This document shows positions 13,340 to 15,120 of a stretch of 15,120 nucleotides of DNA, in pieces (position 1 is the stretch's first letter; each line of letters starts with the position of its first letter). Below the pieces are notes generated by a model. The model had not been told where the DNA came from and did no database searches. It worked only from the letters and a program-made list of their open reading frames with translations. The translations under genes and the position numbers were made by a program. Origin of the DNA: an uncultured beta proteobacterium (GTDB taxonomy: Bacteria; Pseudomonadota; Gammaproteobacteria; Burkholderiales; Burkholderiaceae_C); the NCBI GenBank assembly GCA_903885415.1, contig CAISIP010000211.1:1-15120 (forward strand), written 5' to 3'.

Positions 13340-14380
13340 ATGAAACAGCCCATCATCATCGACTGCCACGGTCACTATACGACCGCGCCCAAGTCGCTCG
13401 AAACATGGCGCAACCGCCAGATCGCTGGCATCCAGGACGCCAGCCTGATGCCCGCCGTCTCGGAGCTGCGCATCAGCGATGACGAGCTGCGCGAGTCCAT
13501 CGAGAGCAACCAGCTTAGGTTGATGCGCGAGCGCGGTTGCGACCTCACGATCTTTTCGCCGCGCGCGAGCTTCATGGCCCACCATATCGGAGACTTTCAG
13601 GTGTCCGCCACCTGGGCCGCTATCTGCAACGAGCTGTGTTTTCGGGTATCGCAGCTTTTCCCGGACAATTTCATTGCTGCCGCCATGCTGCCGCAGTCGC
13701 CCGGGGTTGACCCCGCAAGTTGCATCGCCGAGCTGGAAAGGTGCGTGCTGCAGTACGGCAACGTGGGAATCAACCTCAACCCGGACCCCAGCGGCGGCCA
13801 CTGGACCTCGCCGCCGCTGAGCGACCGGCATTGGTACCCGGTTTATGAAAAGATGGTTGAGCACGACATACCGGCGATGATCCATGTGTCGACCAGCTGC
13901 AACAGCTGCTTCCACACGACGGGCGCCCATTACCTCAACGCCGACACGACCGCCTTCATGCAGTGCCTGAGCTCGGATCTGTTCAAGGACTTTCCGACGC
14001 TGCGCTTTCTGATACCGCACGGAGGCGGCGCGGTGCCCTACCACTGGGGCCGCTTTCGCGGCCTGGCGCAGGAGCTTAAAAAACCGCTGCTGCAGGAGCA
14101 TCTGCTCAACAACATATTCTTCGACACCTGCGTCTACCACCAACCCGGCATTGACCTGCTCAACACCGTGATTCCGGTGCGCAACGTGCTGTTCGCGTCA
14201 GAGATGATCGGCGCGGTGCGCGGCATCGACCCGCAGACCGGCCACTATTACGACGATACCAAGCGCTATATTGAGGCATCCAAAATTCTCAGCACCGACG
14301 ACCGCTTCGCAATCTACGAAGGCAACGCACGGCGGGTATTTCCGCGGCTCGACGCCGCATTGCGGCAACAAGGACGCTAA
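13340..14380 (+). CDS. ligJ: 4-oxalomesaconate hydratase, amidohydrolase family (LigJ/PmdE type)
   Basis: Adds water to 4-oxalomesaconate (or its isomer) to make 4-carboxy-4-hydroxy-2-oxoadipate. The 346-residue protein shows the amidohydrolase metal site: H10-x-H12 in DCHGHYTT, H182 in MIHVSTSC, H227 in PHGGGAVPYHWGRF, and E288 in FASEMIGA, which corresponds to the catalytic glutamate of LigJ. It is an amidohydrolase-fold hydratase, unlike the PIG-L-type GalB of Pseudomonas putida that does the same job. A Shine-Dalgarno AAGGA precedes the ATG by 5 nt; the gap from galD is 25 nt and to the aldolase only 2 nt, so translation is likely coupled in one operon. Confidence 0.92.
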   Translation: MKQPIIIDCHGHYTTAPKSLETWRNRQIAGIQDASLMPAVSELRISDDELRESIESNQLRLMRERGCDLTIFSPRASFMAHHIGDFQVSATWAAICNELCFRVSQLFPDNFIAAAMLPQSPGVDPASCIAELERCVLQYGNVGINLNPDPSGGHWTSPPLSDRHWYPVYEKMVEHDIPAMIHVSTSCNSCFHTTGAHYLNADTTAFMQCLSSDLFKDFPTLRFLIPHGGGAVPYHWGRFRGLAQELKKPLLQEHLLNNIFFDTCVYHQPGIDLLNTVIPVRNVLFASEMIGAVRGIDPQTGHYYDDTKRYIEASKILSTDDRFAIYEGNARRVFPRLDAALRQQGR

Positions 14381-14382
14381 CC

Positions 14383-15078
14383 ATGGCAACTGCCCTGAAT
14401 GAACTCGGAATAGTCAGACGCCACATCGTGCGGGCCGACAAGGCCGCGGTGGCGCAACTGGCACGTTACGGCGTCGCGACCATCCATGAAGCGATGGGCC
14501 GGGTGGGCTTGATGAGGCCCTACATCCGCCCGATTTTCGGCGGAGCCAAAGTCTGCGGACCGGCGGTCACTGTGCTGCTGCATCCGGGCGATAACTGGAT
14601 GATGCACGTGGTCGCCGAGCAACTGCAAAGCGGCGATGTGGTGGTGGCAGCGGTCACCTCGGACAACGCCGATGGTTTTTTTGGCGACCTGCTGGCAACC
14701 TCGTTTAGGGCACGCGGTGCGGTCGGCCTGGTGATCGACGGCGGCGTGCGCGACGTCAGGGACCTGACCGAGATGGCCTTCCCGGTCTTTGCCAAGGCGG
14801 TGCACGCCAAGGGGACCATCAAGGCCACCTTGGGGTCGGTCAACATCAGCGTGGTCTGCGCTGCGACCCAGGTGAACCCCGGCGACGTGGTGATCGGTGA
14901 TGACGACGGCGTCGTCGTCGTTCCGGCGGCGATGGCGCAGCAGGTGGCCGACGCTGCCGGTGCGCGCGAGGCCAACGAGGGCGAAAAACGCGCCAAACTC
15001 GCCGCAGGGGTGCTGGGACTGGACATGTACGGCATGCGTGGCCCGCTGGAAAAAGCCGGCTTGCGGTATATCGACTGA
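14383..15078 (+). CDS. ligK: 4-carboxy-4-hydroxy-2-oxoadipate aldolase / oxaloacetate decarboxylase
   Basis: Class II pyruvate aldolase of the RraA-like fold that splits 4-carboxy-4-hydroxy-2-oxoadipate into pyruvate and oxaloacetate, the last step of 4,5-cleavage. The 231-residue protein has GDLLATS (101-107), the Mg2+/pyruvate-site pair R123-D124 in GGVRDVRDL at the same numbers as the Pseudomonas putida enzyme, and VNPGDVVIGDDDGVVVVP near residue 170. The ATG is preceded by AAGGA 8 nt upstream and lies 2 nt after the ligJ stop. Its TGA overlaps the next ATG by 1 nt (TGATG). It corresponds to PmdF/GalC by homology. It is the third gene of the operon. Confidence 0.93.
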   Translation: MATALNELGIVRRHIVRADKAAVAQLARYGVATIHEAMGRVGLMRPYIRPIFGGAKVCGPAVTVLLHPGDNWMMHVVAEQLQSGDVVVAAVTSDNADGFFGDLLATSFRARGAVGLVIDGGVRDVRDLTEMAFPVFAKAVHAKGTIKATLGSVNISVVCAATQVNPGDVVIGDDDGVVVVPAAMAQQVADAAGAREANEGEKRAKLAAGVLGLDMYGMRGPLEKAGLRYID

Positions 15079-15120
15079 TGGCATTCACCAAGACCCCAGG
15101 CTGGCTCGACTGGTTCGACG
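15078..15120 (+). CDS. ligI: 5' end of probable 2-pyrone-4,6-dicarboxylate hydrolase
   Basis: Only 14 codons are present: MAFTKTPGWLDWFD, running off the right edge. The ATG overlaps the ligK stop by 1 nt, which indicates translational coupling. The KTPGWLDWF opening recalls the N-terminus of Comamonas-type 2-pyrone-4,6-dicarboxylate hydrolases (LigI/PmdD), and this enzyme is the expected next gene. The identification rests on this short motif and the gene order, so it is tentative. Confidence 0.5.
   Translation, partial: MAFTKTPGWLDWFD

Noticed and set aside
1..15120. CRISPR, tRNA, insertion sequences, integrase
   Set aside because: No spaced direct repeats, cloverleaf patterns, transposase motifs or terminal inverted repeats were seen by eye on either strand.

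Overview
The window looks like the chromosome of a betaproteobacterium, probably a Burkholderiales/Comamonadaceae-type organism. The evidence is the high GC content, the sequence character of DnaK and GrpE, and a protocatechuate 4,5-cleavage gene block whose order resembles Comamonas pmd genes. No sequence search was run, so the taxon is an inference. I saw no tRNA, rRNA, insertion sequence, CRISPR array or phage gene.

Layout. (1) 1-2678, minus strand: an FKBP-type prolyl isomerase, then grpE, then dnaK (cut off by the window edge). A near-consensus sigma-32 promoter lies upstream of grpE and a second candidate upstream of dnaK. (2) 2782-4287, minus strand: a small winged-helix (HxlR-like) regulator followed 3 nt later by a fumarylacetoacetate-hydrolase-family enzyme, with a good sigma-70 promoter and an inverted repeat over its -35. 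(3) 4443-5333, plus strand: a dienelactone-hydrolase-family protein with a Tat-like leader, followed by a decayed remnant of a 6-phosphogluconate-dehydrogenase-like NAD-binding gene (5432-5821). (4) 5846-11134: a divergent catabolic module. The minus arm is SDR dehydrogenase, aldehyde dehydrogenase, periplasmic binding protein. The plus arm is a paralogous periplasmic binding protein and a TauD/TfdA-type 2-oxoglutarate dioxygenase. The 60-nt gap between the arms holds two perfect palindromes, and no dedicated regulator or transporter permease is present. (5) 11156-12058, minus strand: a LysR-type regulator, divergent from (6) 12181-15120, plus strand: the lower half of the protocatechuate/gallate 4,5-cleavage pathway, namely 4-oxalomesaconate tautomerase (galD/ligU), 4-oxalomesaconate hydratase (ligJ), 4-carboxy-4-hydroxy-2-oxoadipate aldolase (ligK), and the first codons of a probable 2-pyrone-4,6-dicarboxylate hydrolase (ligI).

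How the genes fit together. LigI, GalD/LigU, LigJ and LigK would carry 2-pyrone-4,6-dicarboxylate to pyruvate and oxaloacetate; the ring-cleavage dioxygenase and semialdehyde dehydrogenase are presumably beyond the right edge. The SDR, ALDH and TauD enzymes look like an upper (funnelling) pathway that oxidises an alcohol or aldehyde and hydroxylates or cleaves an unknown substrate, with the two secreted binding proteins as ligand sensors or capture proteins. The substrate cannot be read from the sequence. The heat-shock operon at the left is core genome, so the window spans a boundary between core and accessory catabolic genes.
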